A stretch of 64,000 nucleotides of DNA from JBFHQE01 sp041592335 (GCA_041592335.1 JBFHQE010000001.1:62001-126000); one strand, 5' to 3'. Counted from the first letter of the stretch, positions 35,623-44,447 are shown. Made by a program: numbers and translations. The notes: generated from the letters alone by a model not told the origin.

Positions 35623-36051
35623 ATGAAGAAACAAGCGGGTTTCACATTAATTGAGCTGGTGATGGTTATCGTCATCCTGGGTATCCTGGGTGCGATTGCG
35701 GTCCCCAAATTTGTGGATTTATCTACTGACGCAGAAGGTGCTGCTGCACGCGGTATGAGCGGCGCGGTCAAGGCAGCGCACGCCATTGCGATTGCGGAAA
35801 TCAAAGGTTTTCCGACAATCACACAGCTGGCGGTAGGTGACGGAACCACCAATTGCAGCGGCGGTCCTTGCGGGCCATACGTCCAGGCTGAAGGTGTTGC
35901 CGCAGCAGCCACTGGTGTTCAGGTTCAGATCAACGGCTTGACCTGTACTATTCCGACTTTTACAGATTCCAACTGTTCAACCCCAACTTCTGCCGTGGGT
36001 AATACAGTTCAATGTGTCGGCACAATCACCGACATGAGCGGCTGTTCATAA
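35623..36051 (+). CDS. mshA: MSHA major pilin MshA-like
   Basis: A 142-residue type IV pilin. Prepilin leader MKKQAG is cut before Phe in G/FTLIELVMVIVILGIL, with the invariant Glu5 of the mature protein. A cysteine-rich C-terminal region (Cys in CSGGPC, LTC, SNC, QCVG, GCS) likely forms disulfide loops. ATG at 35623 is preceded by a GGAG site; an ATG at 35608 is in frame but gives an atypical leader. A strong hairpin terminator follows, so it is probably the most transcribed msh gene. Confidence 0.93.
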   Translation: MKKQAGFTLIELVMVIVILGILGAIAVPKFVDLSTDAEGAAARGMSGAVKAAHAIAIAEIKGFPTITQLAVGDGTTNCSGGPCGPYVQAEGVAAAATGVQVQINGLTCTIPTFTDSNCSTPTSAVGNTVQCVGTITDMSGCS

Positions 36052-36098
36052 ACACGCGCTTAAGCTAACACGGCCCTTTATACCTTCGGTCGTGGGGC

Positions 36099-36131
36099 AA
36101 AAGGGGTGGGCCACAAGCTCACCCCTTTTTT
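36099..36131 (+). terminator. intrinsic terminator after the major pilin gene
   Basis: AAAAGGGGTGGGC pairs with GCTCACCCCTTTT around a short loop, followed by more T residues. It would limit read-through from the major pilin into the minor pilin genes. Confidence 0.8.
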
Positions 36132-36147
36132 GTTTAGCGAAAGGATT

Positions 36148-36600
36148 ATGGATAAACAGCATCAACAGGGATTCAGTCTGATCGAGCTGGTGGTCGTGAT
36201 CGTCATCATGGGCATCGCCGCCGCCTATGTTGGCGTCAAGTGGTCCTCCAGCGGCTCGCTGCATGCGCAGGCCGAACAGCTCGCCCGCGATATTCGCCAC
36301 ACCCAGGCCATCGCCATGAGCCAGAACATGCGACTGCAACTGGCCGTCAGTGGCGCTACTTATGCCGTAACTAACAGCGGCTCCCCGATTGCCGACCCAT
36401 CCGGGTCCGGTAATTTTAATGAAACCTTGCGTGATGGCGTCAGTGCCAGCGGCGGGCCGATCGTGTTCGATAGCTGGGGCCGGCCGCTTAACGGCAGTAA
36501 CCTTGCCAGCAGCAGCATCAGCTTCACCGTTACCAGTGGCTCGAACTCATCCACGGTGACCGTTCAACCCATTACCGGTTATGTCTCGGTGTCGCCATGA
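36148..36600 (+). CDS. mshC: MSHA minor pilin MshC-like (GspH type)
   Basis: A 150-residue pseudopilin. Leader MDKQHQQG before FSLIELVVVIVIMGIA; GspH-like C-terminal domain with VQPITGYVSV at the end. ATG at 36148 follows AAGGA; the longer frame overlaps the terminator. Overlaps mshD by 4 bp. Confidence 0.87.
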   Translation: MDKQHQQGFSLIELVVVIVIMGIAAAYVGVKWSSSGSLHAQAEQLARDIRHTQAIAMSQNMRLQLAVSGATYAVTNSGSPIADPSGSGNFNETLRDGVSASGGPIVFDSWGRPLNGSNLASSSISFTVTSGSNSSTVTVQPITGYVSVSP

Positions 36601-37007
36601 GAGAGCACGCTACTCAACGCGGCTTCAGCCTGATTGAACTGATACTGGTGATCGTCATCCTGGGTATCGCCGGTACCGCCGTGCTGGGACAATTCGCCTA
36701 CATAGGTCCGGGGCTTCTCAATAGCGAAGCTATGCAAACCGCCGCGCAACTGGCGCAGGAACGCGCTGAAGAAATCCTTGCCGACCGGCGCCTGAACAAT
36801 TATTCCGCGGCCACGCTGGATGCGCTGGACGGTACCACGGATACATTGACATCTCCCTACGATATCTACACGCGCAGCATCAGCGTTACAGCGATTGTTG
36901 CCCCTACCGCACGTTGTCCGGCCGGGGATTGCCGTGAAATAACCATCAGCGTATCGAAAGGCGGCGCGTCACTTGCCGACATTGATTTCATGGTGGCGAA
37001 TTACTGA
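36597..37007 (+). CDS. mshD: MSHA minor pilin MshD-like
   Basis: A 136-residue pseudopilin with leader MREHATQRG before FSLIELILVIVILGIAG. A helix rich in Ala/Glu (QTAAQLAQERAEEILADRR) follows, typical of GspI/PilV-like minor pilins, and two cysteines (RCPAGDC) could bond. Overlaps mshO by 1 bp. Confidence 0.85.
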   Translation: MREHATQRGFSLIELILVIVILGIAGTAVLGQFAYIGPGLLNSEAMQTAAQLAQERAEEILADRRLNNYSAATLDALDGTTDTLTSPYDIYTRSISVTAIVAPTARCPAGDCREITISVSKGGASLADIDFMVANY

Positions 37008-37543
37008 TGTTGCAACGCGCTAACAAAGGCTTCACCCTCATCGAGATGGTCATCACCATCCTGATTCTCGGCATTATCGGCAGTGTCACCGGTATAGCAT
37101 TGACCGAGGGCGTACTCGCGTTCCGTGCCAGCAATGAGGTGACCGACACATTGAGCAAGCTTCGGCTTGCCTCGGAACGACTGGCGCGCGAAATTCGCAC
37201 TGTGCGGCGCAACCCGGCTGATACCAGCAGTTATCATTTCACTGCTCGCGATGCCGACAGTATGACTTTTCAGCGTATAGCCAGCGATGGCGTGAGTGTT
37301 GAAACCGTTACCATTGATGGCAGCGGTGGTTCGAATATCACTTTGGGCTATGGCACGGATTACATACTCACCAACCAGGTCAACAGCTTCAGCCTTGATT
37401 ATTTCCAGGCCGATGGTTCCAGTGCCAGCGCGCATCCAGTCAACAACAACGTTGCCTATGTCGAGTTTGAGATCATATTGACTGACAGTAATGGCAACAG
37501 CTATCCACAGCGTACGCGCGTTGCCCTGAGGAACCTGCAATGA
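37007..37543 (+). CDS. mshO: MSHA minor pilin MshO-like
   Basis: A 178-residue GspJ-like pseudopilin. Leader MLQRANKG before FTLIEMVITILILGIIG, a long helix (TDTLSKLRLASERLAREIRTVR) and a beta-rich C-terminal domain. Overlaps mshP by 4 bp. Confidence 0.87.
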   Translation: MLQRANKGFTLIEMVITILILGIIGSVTGIALTEGVLAFRASNEVTDTLSKLRLASERLAREIRTVRRNPADTSSYHFTARDADSMTFQRIASDGVSVETVTIDGSGGSNITLGYGTDYILTNQVNSFSLDYFQADGSSASAHPVNNNVAYVEFEIILTDSNGNSYPQRTRVALRNLQ

Positions 37544-38472
37544 GCGCGCTGCCTCGCAAGCAACGTGGCGCCGCGACGGTGATTGCTGCCATGCTGCTGG
37601 TCACGGTGATACTCACCATCGGGCTTTCCACGCTACGCATGTCATCCACGGACGTGACTGACTCGTCGCTGCAACGACATGCCACCGAGGCACTGTTCCT
37701 GGCGGAGACCGGGCTGGAACGGGCTGCGCAGTACCTTGCCAATGGCAGCAGTTGCGATGCCACCCTGGTAATGGGTTCACCCGATACTTTTGGTAATGGC
37801 GATTACCAGATCACCAGTGCCACGCTGGTTGGAAGTCTGTGTCAGGTGCAGGTAACCGGCCGTCGCTTGTATGGCAATGTCGCACAGGCAACGCGTGTCA
37901 TTGAAGGCGGTATCTCAGTGGGTGGTGGAGGCGGAGTGCTGGAACCCCCCGGAAATTTTGATGATTACTCCTGTATTATATTCTGGTGTTGGCAAGACGA
38001 CTGGACAGTCGATCCATGGTACGCCACTGGAGGGTGGAGTATAAACGCCGGGCCGGATGGCAGCCCCGCGCTGTGGGTGAACAAGACCAGCACCGGCGGC
38101 CCGATGAGCACCACAGCCAATATCAACGGCATGACTCCGATAGTCGTCACCGCCCCGACAACCGTCACATTCAACTATGACTATAGAGTGATTTCCACGG
38201 GACAGAGAAGCACGCTCACAATCACACTCTCATCGGGTGGCACGAATTACAGCAATTCCATTCAGTACAATAGTTCAACTACAGGCTTCCAGAGCGGCAG
38301 CCTCGATATCAGCATTACCGGCAGCGGATCGATCACCCTTGACGACCTGGAACTGACACTTTCAGCATCAGGCGGACAACCGAAGACTTTGATAATCGAT
38401 AACCTGGAAATTTCGGGTTCCGGCGGTGGCGGCAGCGTTCAGGTTGTCGGCTGGCGCGAAATTATTGCATGA
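37540..38472 (+). CDS. mshP: MshP/PilX-like minor pilus component with extra beta-rich domain
   Basis: A 310-residue protein. The first 125 residues are MshP/PilX-like: MSALPRKQRGAATVIAAMLLVTVILTIGL (no classical Glu5), then SSLQRHATEALFLAETGLERAAQYL. MshP proteins are usually far shorter. After a glycine hinge (SVGGGGGV, near 130) comes a 175-residue region rich in Thr, Ser, Gly and Asn in beta-like alternation, with two Trp/Cys clusters (IIFWCWQDDW, residues about 146-155), ending GSGGGGS before the tail. This extra part resembles a secreted beta-sandwich; its family is not recognised. It may act as a tip adhesin, since MshQ is absent. Confidence 0.8.
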   Translation: MSALPRKQRGAATVIAAMLLVTVILTIGLSTLRMSSTDVTDSSLQRHATEALFLAETGLERAAQYLANGSSCDATLVMGSPDTFGNGDYQITSATLVGSLCQVQVTGRRLYGNVAQATRVIEGGISVGGGGGVLEPPGNFDDYSCIIFWCWQDDWTVDPWYATGGWSINAGPDGSPALWVNKTSTGGPMSTTANINGMTPIVVTAPTTVTFNYDYRVISTGQRSTLTITLSSGGTNYSNSIQYNSSTTGFQSGSLDISITGSGSITLDDLELTLSASGGQPKTLIIDNLEISGSGGGGSVQVVGWREIIA

Positions 38473-38500
38473 TGCATCCAAATAACAGAGGGACAGTGTG

Positions 38501-39436
38501 ATGGGCTTTTTACCTGCGATAAAAAAACAGAAAACCGGCCAGTACGATGCCGTACTGGTTAACGATGGTCACGTGAGTTTTGCCCGCCTTAATGCAACAG
38601 GCGATAAGGCTACGCTGGTCGCCGCTGATTATCAGGATACAGGCGACGATCCACATGCCGCCCTGCATAGCCTGATCAAGCATCATCATGTTAAAGACAA
38701 CGCATGCGCGACCGTACTCGATGTCGGCGACTATCAATTACTGATGGTGGAAACGCCCAATGTGCCGCAGGATGAACTGCGTGCCGCGGTGCGCTGGCAG
38801 ATCAAGGACCTGATCGACTTTCATATTGACGATGCGGTTGTGGATGTATTCGATGCGCCGCAAAGTCCTTCGCGCGGCCAGCAGCAGTTGTATGTGGTCG
38901 TCACGCGCCAGGACCACATTCAGAAACTCTCCGCTCAACTGGTTGAAGCCGGCGCCGATCTCAGCGTGATCGATATTCCGGAACTGGTGTTGCGCAACCT
39001 GGCCAGCTTGATTCCCGAGACCTCGCAGGGTGTTGCCCTGATCTATCTCGGCAGGCACAGCGGCGTCATTGCACTGTGTCGCGATAATATTCTCTATCTC
39101 GCGAGGACCATTGAACTGGGTTACGAAACACTGCAGGAATCCATTGCCAATGGACAGGAATACCAGCTTGATAATCTCGCACTGGAAATCCAGCGATCGC
39201 TGGATTATTACGACCGCTATTTTCAACAGGCACCGATCACGCAATTGATACTGCTGCCACCGCCGGTCAGCCTGCCGGGTTTCCACAAGGCCATGCAGAA
39301 CAATCTTGGCCTGGAGAGTCGTACCTTTCCGCTGCGAGAAACCTTGCACATCGGGGACGATGTCAGCGATGAAACGCTGGGCCACTGTGCACTGGCATTT
39401 GGCGCCGCACTGCGCAAGGATAGAAAGGTACTCTGA
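38501..39436 (+). CDS. mshI: PilM-like MSHA biogenesis protein MshI
   Basis: A 311-residue cytoplasmic actin-like ATPase fold protein of the PilM/MshI family. It ends the pilus operon, whereas PilN-like and MshJ partners are at its start. It has DVGDYQLLMVETPNVPQDELRAAVRWQIKDLIDF (family N-terminal motif) and LAFGAALRK near the end. ATG at 38501 follows GAGGG; a GTG three bases earlier is possible. Confidence 0.88.
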   Translation: MGFLPAIKKQKTGQYDAVLVNDGHVSFARLNATGDKATLVAADYQDTGDDPHAALHSLIKHHHVKDNACATVLDVGDYQLLMVETPNVPQDELRAAVRWQIKDLIDFHIDDAVVDVFDAPQSPSRGQQQLYVVVTRQDHIQKLSAQLVEAGADLSVIDIPELVLRNLASLIPETSQGVALIYLGRHSGVIALCRDNILYLARTIELGYETLQESIANGQEYQLDNLALEIQRSLDYYDRYFQQAPITQLILLPPPVSLPGFHKAMQNNLGLESRTFPLRETLHIGDDVSDETLGHCALAFGAALRKDRKVL

Positions 39437-40840
39437 TTAATCCATGTTCAATTCCTTGATCTTGCGCGTCAGGGTATTTCGACCCCAACCAAGCAGCTTG
39501 GCCGCGTCCTGACGGCGACCGCCGGTTTTCTTCAGTGCCGATTCAATCATGATGCGTTCAAATTGTGGCAGCGCGCGATCGAGCAAACCCTGTTCACCAT
39601 GCGCCAGTTCACTGTCCGCCCAGCGTTGCAGGGCTTCTTCCCACTGACCCGTGTCTTCGCCGCCATCGGCCTTTTCTTCCAGCAGCTCTGGCGGAAAATC
39701 GTCAACATGAATTTCCTGTCCGGATGCCATTACGGTTAACCAGCGCGCGGTATTTTCCAGCTGGCGAACATTGCCCGGCCAGTCGATCTTGGCGATAAAC
39801 CGCTCGACTTCGGGTAACAGTTGTTTGGGTTCAACATTGAGTTCCTTGGCCGCCTTGCGCAGGAAGAAACGCATCAGCAGTGGAATATCCTCGCGTCGTT
39901 CGCGTAACGGCGGGATATGCACGCGAATGACATTCAATCGATGGAAAAGGTCTTCACGAAAACGGCCTTCCTGCACCAGCTTTTCCAGATGCTGGTGTGT
40001 TGCGGCGATAATGCGCACATCGACCTTTACCGGTGTGTGGCCACCGACTCGATAGAATTCGCCATCGGCAAGAACGCGCAACAGGCGGGTTTGCAATTCC
40101 GCCGGCATGTCGCCGATTTCATCCAGAAATAGCGTGCCGCCGTCAGCCTGTTCAAAGCGTCCAATACGACGATTTTGCGCACCGGTAAAGGCGCCTTTTT
40201 CATGCCCGAACAATTCGGACTCCAGCAAATCGCGCGGAATCGCCGCCATGTTCAATGCAATGAAAGGTTGCGCCGCACGTGGGCTGTGCTTGTGCAATGC
40301 CTGCGCGACCAGTTCCTTGCCGGTGCCGGATTCGCCATTGATCAGGACGGTAATATTGGAACGCGACAAGCGACCGATGGCACGAAACACTTCCTGCATG
40401 GCCGGCGCTTCGCCGATGATTTCCGTGGATTCCGCCTTGGCGGCCGGGTGCTCGCTGGGTTTGCTGTCTCGACTGTGTTCGACTGCGCGCTTGACCAGCG
40501 CAACTGCTTCATCCACGTCGAAGGGCTTGGGCAGATATTCAAACGCACCGCCCTGGTAGGAAGACACCGCGCTGTCGAGATCCGAATGCGCCGTCATAAT
40601 GATGACCGGCAGATTCGGATAGAGCTCGGCAATCCTGTTAAGCAGCTCAAGCCCATCCATACCCGGCATGCGAATGTCGCTGATGATGGCATCGGGTTGC
40701 TGCGTTTGCAGCGCCTCAAGCACACCCGTGGCCGAGGTAAAGGTTGTCACCTCCATCTCCGCCTGTTTCAGGGCTTTTTCCAGCACCCAACGAATTGAGC
40801 GATCGTCATCGATCACCCAGATACTGTCATTTTCATTCAT
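39437..40840 (-). CDS. ntrC: nitrogen regulation response regulator NtrC
   Basis: A 467-residue sigma-54 activator. Receiver domain (1-120) with Asp55 (IISDIRMPGMDG) as phosphorylation site; AAA+ domain with Walker A GESGTGKE, the sigma-54 loop GAFTGA and DEIGDMP; C-terminal Fis-type HTH (GRRQDAAKLLGWGRNTLTRKIKEL). Overlaps ntrB by 8 bp. Binding-site candidates lie upstream of glnA and ntrB in this window. Confidence 0.98.
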   Translation of the reverse strand: MNENDSIWVIDDDRSIRWVLEKALKQAEMEVTTFTSATGVLEALQTQQPDAIISDIRMPGMDGLELLNRIAELYPNLPVIIMTAHSDLDSAVSSYQGGAFEYLPKPFDVDEAVALVKRAVEHSRDSKPSEHPAAKAESTEIIGEAPAMQEVFRAIGRLSRSNITVLINGESGTGKELVAQALHKHSPRAAQPFIALNMAAIPRDLLESELFGHEKGAFTGAQNRRIGRFEQADGGTLFLDEIGDMPAELQTRLLRVLADGEFYRVGGHTPVKVDVRIIAATHQHLEKLVQEGRFREDLFHRLNVIRVHIPPLRERREDIPLLMRFFLRKAAKELNVEPKQLLPEVERFIAKIDWPGNVRQLENTARWLTVMASGQEIHVDDFPPELLEEKADGGEDTGQWEEALQRWADSELAHGEQGLLDRALPQFERIMIESALKKTGGRRQDAAKLLGWGRNTLTRKIKELNMD

Positions 40841-41921
40841 TTATTGTTTCTCCGGCTGCCTCTATGGGCAGGAGGATAGTGAACATGGTTTCCCCGGGTT
40901 CGCTGGTGCATTCAATCAGGCCACCATGCAGGTTGACCAGCGATTGGGAAATCGCCAGCCCCAGCCCGGTGCCATCGGCGTGTCCGGTTACCATGGGATA
41001 AAAAATACTTTCCATCATTTCCTTGGGCACGCCAGGCCCATCGTCAATGATGTCCACGCGCACCACCAGCTTGTGGCGCTTCTGTCCAATCGTGAACTGG
41101 CGCTGGGTCCTGGTACGCAAAATGATGGTGCCTTTCCCATCCAGTGCCTGCACGGCATTGCGCACGATATTCAGCGTCGCCTGGATCAGCATATCCGCAT
41201 CCGCATTGAAATCCGGAATACTGGGATCGTAATCACGCTGTACCTCGATACCCTCGGGCACCTCGATGTTGACCAGGTTACGCACGTGTTCCAGCACGTG
41301 ATGGATGTTGGTGGGTTTGAACTGGGGAACATTGTTGGGGCCGAGCATGCGGTTCACCAGTGAACGCAGCCGGTCAGCTTCATCAATGATGATATTGGTG
41401 TATTCCTTGAGCTCCGGGCTTTCCAGTTCCCGTTCCAGCAGCTGTGCCGCGCCGCGTAGCCCGCCCAGCGGGTTCTTGATCTCGTGCGCCATACCGCGCA
41501 CCAGCTGGCGCACGGCCAGATTCTGTTCGATCAGGTTTTCCTCGCGGGTAATACGCAGATGCCGGTCTACCTGGATCATTTCCACCAGCAGGCCGGGCGG
41601 ATGTCCCGGGTCGCTTTGCGGCGTCACCGTGACGTCGACAGTAACCTTGCGATTATTCTCCAGCACCAGTTCCAGCTCGCGCTCGGTAAAGGAACGGTTC
41701 TCGTTGACCGCGCGCGCCATGCGCACGATCAGGCGCGCGTTATCCATCCATTCCGACAAAGGAACGCCGATTGAACGGCGTGCACTGCGTTCGAACAGCA
41801 TTTCGCCGGCCGGATTGAGAAACACCACCCGCAAATGGGCATCGAGCACCAGTACCGCCGTGCTCAGGCTTTCCAGAATTCGGGTTTCGCGCACCATCAT
41901 TGTCTCTACCAAGGCGTCCAT
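40833..41921 (-). CDS. ntrB: nitrogen regulation sensor kinase NtrB
   Basis: A 362-residue soluble histidine kinase. PAS domain (about 10-120), phosphoacceptor His146 in MAHEIKNPLGGLRGAAQLLE, and catalytic domain with N-box (NIVRNAVQA), DIIDDGPGVP and GLGLAIS. PII protein normally controls it; glnB is not in the window. NtrC-like sites at 42084-42111 lie upstream. Confidence 0.96.
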   Translation of the reverse strand: MDALVETMMVRETRILESLSTAVLVLDAHLRVVFLNPAGEMLFERSARRSIGVPLSEWMDNARLIVRMARAVNENRSFTERELELVLENNRKVTVDVTVTPQSDPGHPPGLLVEMIQVDRHLRITREENLIEQNLAVRQLVRGMAHEIKNPLGGLRGAAQLLERELESPELKEYTNIIIDEADRLRSLVNRMLGPNNVPQFKPTNIHHVLEHVRNLVNIEVPEGIEVQRDYDPSIPDFNADADMLIQATLNIVRNAVQALDGKGTIILRTRTQRQFTIGQKRHKLVVRVDIIDDGPGVPKEMMESIFYPMVTGHADGTGLGLAISQSLVNLHGGLIECTSEPGETMFTILLPIEAAGETINE

Positions 41922-42083
41922 AGACTGGGTTTTGCAAGAAGCAAACCAATTTCCCCGCCTGGCGCGAACCCCGGGGCCGCGCAGCAGGTGGCGCCATTAA
42001 GGACTATAAATTCAATAAGTTATTGCGCCTGCGGCGGACTGGAAAAAAAATCTGCACCGCCACGTGGAAACATCGCCTTGCCT

Positions 42084-42111
42084 GCACCATTTTTGCGCAC
42101 CACAATGGTGC
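42084..42111. promoter_or_regulatory. NtrC binding sites upstream of ntrB
   Basis: GCACCACAATGGTGC (42097-42111) is an exact GCACCA-N3-TGGTGC NtrC consensus dyad. A degenerate second dyad, GCACCATTTTTGCGC (42084-42098), abuts it with 2 bp shared. They lie about 160-190 bp upstream of the ntrB start, suggesting NtrC autoregulation as at glnL in enterics. Confidence 0.75.
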
Positions 42112-42118
42112 GCGCAAC

Positions 42119-42703
42119 TTACAGGCGGGGTGCTTGTGGTGCCCGGGGCGCGCCTGGTGCGGTGGGAACCTTGGGCGTGGACGAGGCTGGTGCATCCAGC
42201 AGCGACCGCTGGCGCACATGAACGGTCACGCTGTCCGAATCCAGCGCAGCGCCGTTGATATTGACCACTCGCGCCGTAATCTGGTGCGTGCCCCGTTCGA
42301 TATTGGTGATGAGATACGAGGAAGAATCACTATTGCCAATCTTGCGGCCATCCACTGAGAATTCCAGCCTGTGCCCCAGCTCGGTTTTCAACGCGGGATC
42401 CAGGTTGACCGATACCATCACCTCGCCGCCCGTATCCCAGAGCACGGCGTCATTGGCGGGGGAGCCGATACCGAAACTGTTGTAACCCTGGTTCGGTACA
42501 GGTGTTTCAGGTGGTTTTGGCTGAAGTTTCGGCAAGGGCGCCGGAGTGTAGGTGGACGGTGGCGGGACGTGAATCTTTTCGGCATTGGGATGCTTGGGCT
42601 CGTCGCTGAAATGCACATTGCCGTCTTCATCGACCCATTTGTACACCGCCGCCTGGGCATTCAGGGCACAACCCAACAGCATTGTTAACAGCATTTTCTT
42701 CAT
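42119..42703 (-). CDS. DUF4124 domain-containing secreted protein
   Basis: A 194-residue protein: signal peptide MKKMLLTMLLGCALNAQA, DUF4124 domain (AVYKWVDEDGNVHFSDEPKHPNAEKI), a proline-rich linker (about 50-75), an Ig-like beta domain (about 85-165) and a Pro/Ala tail. Such genes are frequently located between glnA and ntrB in Gammaproteobacteria; function unknown. Confidence 0.9.
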   Translation of the reverse strand: MKKMLLTMLLGCALNAQAAVYKWVDEDGNVHFSDEPKHPNAEKIHVPPPSTYTPAPLPKLQPKPPETPVPNQGYNSFGIGSPANDAVLWDTGGEVMVSVNLDPALKTELGHRLEFSVDGRKIGNSDSSSYLITNIERGTHQITARVVNINGAALDSDSVTVHVRQRSLLDAPASSTPKVPTAPGAPRAPQAPRL

Positions 42704-42754
42704 GGCACACCCGCCGAAAAGTCGCGTATGCCTTTACCTTAGCAAAAAAATAAG

Positions 42755-42780
42755 AGGGACAGAATGTAATTCTCTCCCCC
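42755..42780. repeat. GGGACAG inverted repeat, copy 2
   Basis: GAGGGACAGAATGTAATTCTC followed by TCCCCC: the arms AGAAT/ATTCT and GAGGGA/TCCCCC pair imperfectly. It resembles copies at 9683-9706 and 46974-46998. Confidence 0.5.
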
Positions 42781-42792
42781 TGCATTCAAACA

Positions 42793-42816
42793 AAAGCCCC
42801 GCCGAAGCGGGGCTTT
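42793..42816 (-). terminator. intrinsic terminator after glnA
   Basis: Perfect 10-bp stem AAAGCCCCGC/GCGGGGCTTT with a 4-base loop (TTCG on the minus strand), followed on the minus strand by TTTTGTTTG. It lies 24 bp past the glnA stop. Confidence 0.9.
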
Positions 42817-42839
42817 GCTTTTCCAGTCCAGACCGAGGA

Positions 42840-44249
42840 TCAGAGGCTGTAGTACATATCGAATTCAACCGGATGGGTTGTCATGCGGATACGGGTAACT
42901 TCATCCATCTTCAGCTTGATATAAGCATCGATCATGTCGTTAGTGAAGACGCCGCCCGCAGTCAGGAACTTGCGATCATCATTGAGAGCCGCCAGCGCCT
43001 GGTCGAAGGCATGGCATACCTGCGGGATCTGCGCTTCTTCTTCCGGCGGCAGATCGTACAGATCCTTGTCCATGGCATCGCCCGGATGGATCTTGTTCTG
43101 GATACCGTCCAGGCCCGCCATCAGCATGGCGGAGAAGGCCAGGTATGGGTTGGCGGTGGAATCCGGGAAGCGCACTTCGATACGGCGACCCTTTGGATTC
43201 GATACGAACGGGATACGAATGGAAGCGGAACGGTTGCGAGCAGAGTAGGCCAGCATAACCGGTGCTTCGAAACCCGGAACCAGACGCTTGTAAGAGTTGG
43301 TTGACGCGTTGGTGAAGGCATTCAGCGCGCGCGCATGCTTGATAACACCACCGATGTAGTACAGCGCGATGTCAGAAAGACCACCATACTTGTTACCGGA
43401 GAACAGGTTCTTGCCGCCCTTGGACAGGGACATATGCACATGCATACCGCTACCGTTATCGCCCACGATTGGCTTAGGCATAAAGGTGGCAGATTTGCCG
43501 TAGGCATGGGCAACATTCTGAATAACGTATTTCAGAATCTGTACTTCGTCAGCCTTGGCCACCAGGGTGTTGGCTCCAACACCGATTTCACACTGGCCGG
43601 CAGTCGCCACTTCGTGATGGTGCACTTCGGACACCAGGCCCATTTCGTCCAGAGCCAGACACATGGCGGCACGCAGATCGTGCAGTGAATCGACCGGCGG
43701 TACCGGGAAATAACCGCCTTTAACGCCCGGGCGGTGACCCATGTTGCCGTCCGAGAAAACACGTTCGGTGTTCCAGGAAGCTTCCTCGGAATCAACCTTG
43801 CAGAAAGAACCGCTGATGTCGGAACCCCAACGAACGTCATCGAAGACGAAGAATTCGTTTTCCGGTCCGAACAAGGCCTTGTCGGCAATACCGGTGCTCT
43901 TCAGATAGGCTTCGGCGCGTGACGCAATGGAACGGGGATCGCGCTCGTAACCCTGCATGGTGCTGGGTTCCAGAATGGTACAGCGAATGTTCAGCTGCGG
44001 CTCATCGGCGAACGGGTCCATGACGGCAGTCGTGGTATCCGGCATCAGGATCATGTCGGATTCATTAATACCTTTCCAGCCAGCAATACTGGAACCATCG
44101 AACATCTTGCCGTCCTTGAAGAAGGAAGCATCGATCTGATGATGGGGCATGGTTACGTGCTGTTCCTTGCCACGGGTATCGGTAAAGCGCAGGTCAACGA
44201 ACTGAACGCCGTTGTCCTTAATCATTTTGGTGACCTTGGCTGCTGTCAT
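42840..44249 (-). CDS. glnA: glutamine synthetase, type I
   Basis: A 469-residue dodecameric enzyme making glutamine from glutamate, ammonia and ATP. The catalytic and ATP motifs (KMFDGSSIAGWKGINESDM, GVGANTLVAKADEVQILKYVIQNVAHAYGKSATFMPKP, NRSASIRIP) are present. Tyr398 in KDLYDLPPEE is the adenylylation site. A sigma-54 promoter (44354-44369) and an NtrC site (44433-44447) lie upstream. Confidence 0.98.
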   Translation of the reverse strand: MTAAKVTKMIKDNGVQFVDLRFTDTRGKEQHVTMPHHQIDASFFKDGKMFDGSSIAGWKGINESDMILMPDTTTAVMDPFADEPQLNIRCTILEPSTMQGYERDPRSIASRAEAYLKSTGIADKALFGPENEFFVFDDVRWGSDISGSFCKVDSEEASWNTERVFSDGNMGHRPGVKGGYFPVPPVDSLHDLRAAMCLALDEMGLVSEVHHHEVATAGQCEIGVGANTLVAKADEVQILKYVIQNVAHAYGKSATFMPKPIVGDNGSGMHVHMSLSKGGKNLFSGNKYGGLSDIALYYIGGVIKHARALNAFTNASTNSYKRLVPGFEAPVMLAYSARNRSASIRIPFVSNPKGRRIEVRFPDSTANPYLAFSAMLMAGLDGIQNKIHPGDAMDKDLYDLPPEEEAQIPQVCHAFDQALAALNDDRKFLTAGGVFTNDMIDAYIKLKMDEVTRIRMTTHPVEFDMYYSL

Positions 44250-44353
44250 TGCAATCTCTCCAGACTTTGCGATTAATCAATTGTGAGTTTCGGGATCGAG
44301 GGGCCTGCCGTTGGCCGACCCACCTACCGGGAATTTTTTGGTGTTCAAGTCAG

Positions 44354-44369
44354 TGCACGTTCTATGCCA
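44354..44369 (-). promoter_or_regulatory. sigma-54 promoter of glnA
   Basis: On the minus strand TGGCATAGAACGTGCA keeps the invariant GG and GC at exact 10-base spacing and matches 13 of 16 positions of a TGGCACG-N4-TTGCW consensus when N positions count as matches. Transcription would start about 95 bp before the glnA start codon. Confidence 0.8.
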
Positions 44370-44432
44370 CGGGCTTTTGTATTTACAAATCAACAGGCTA
44401 CCTGAGTTTGGCTGCTGGACGGGGTATTCAAG

Positions 44433-44447
44433 GCACCGAAATAGTGC
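44433..44447. promoter_or_regulatory. NtrC enhancer site for glnA
   Basis: GCACCGAAATAGTGC (minus strand GCACTATTTCGGTGC) is a near-consensus NtrC dyad, with two mismatches to GCACCA-N3-TGGTGC, about 65-90 bp upstream of the sigma-54 promoter. Confidence 0.75.

Noticed and set aside
41933..41948. sigma-54-like TGG-N10-TTGCA just before ntrB
   Set aside because: GG/GC spacing fits, but the CAC part is missing and the start of transcription would fall on the start codon, giving no leader; kept only as a weak similarity.
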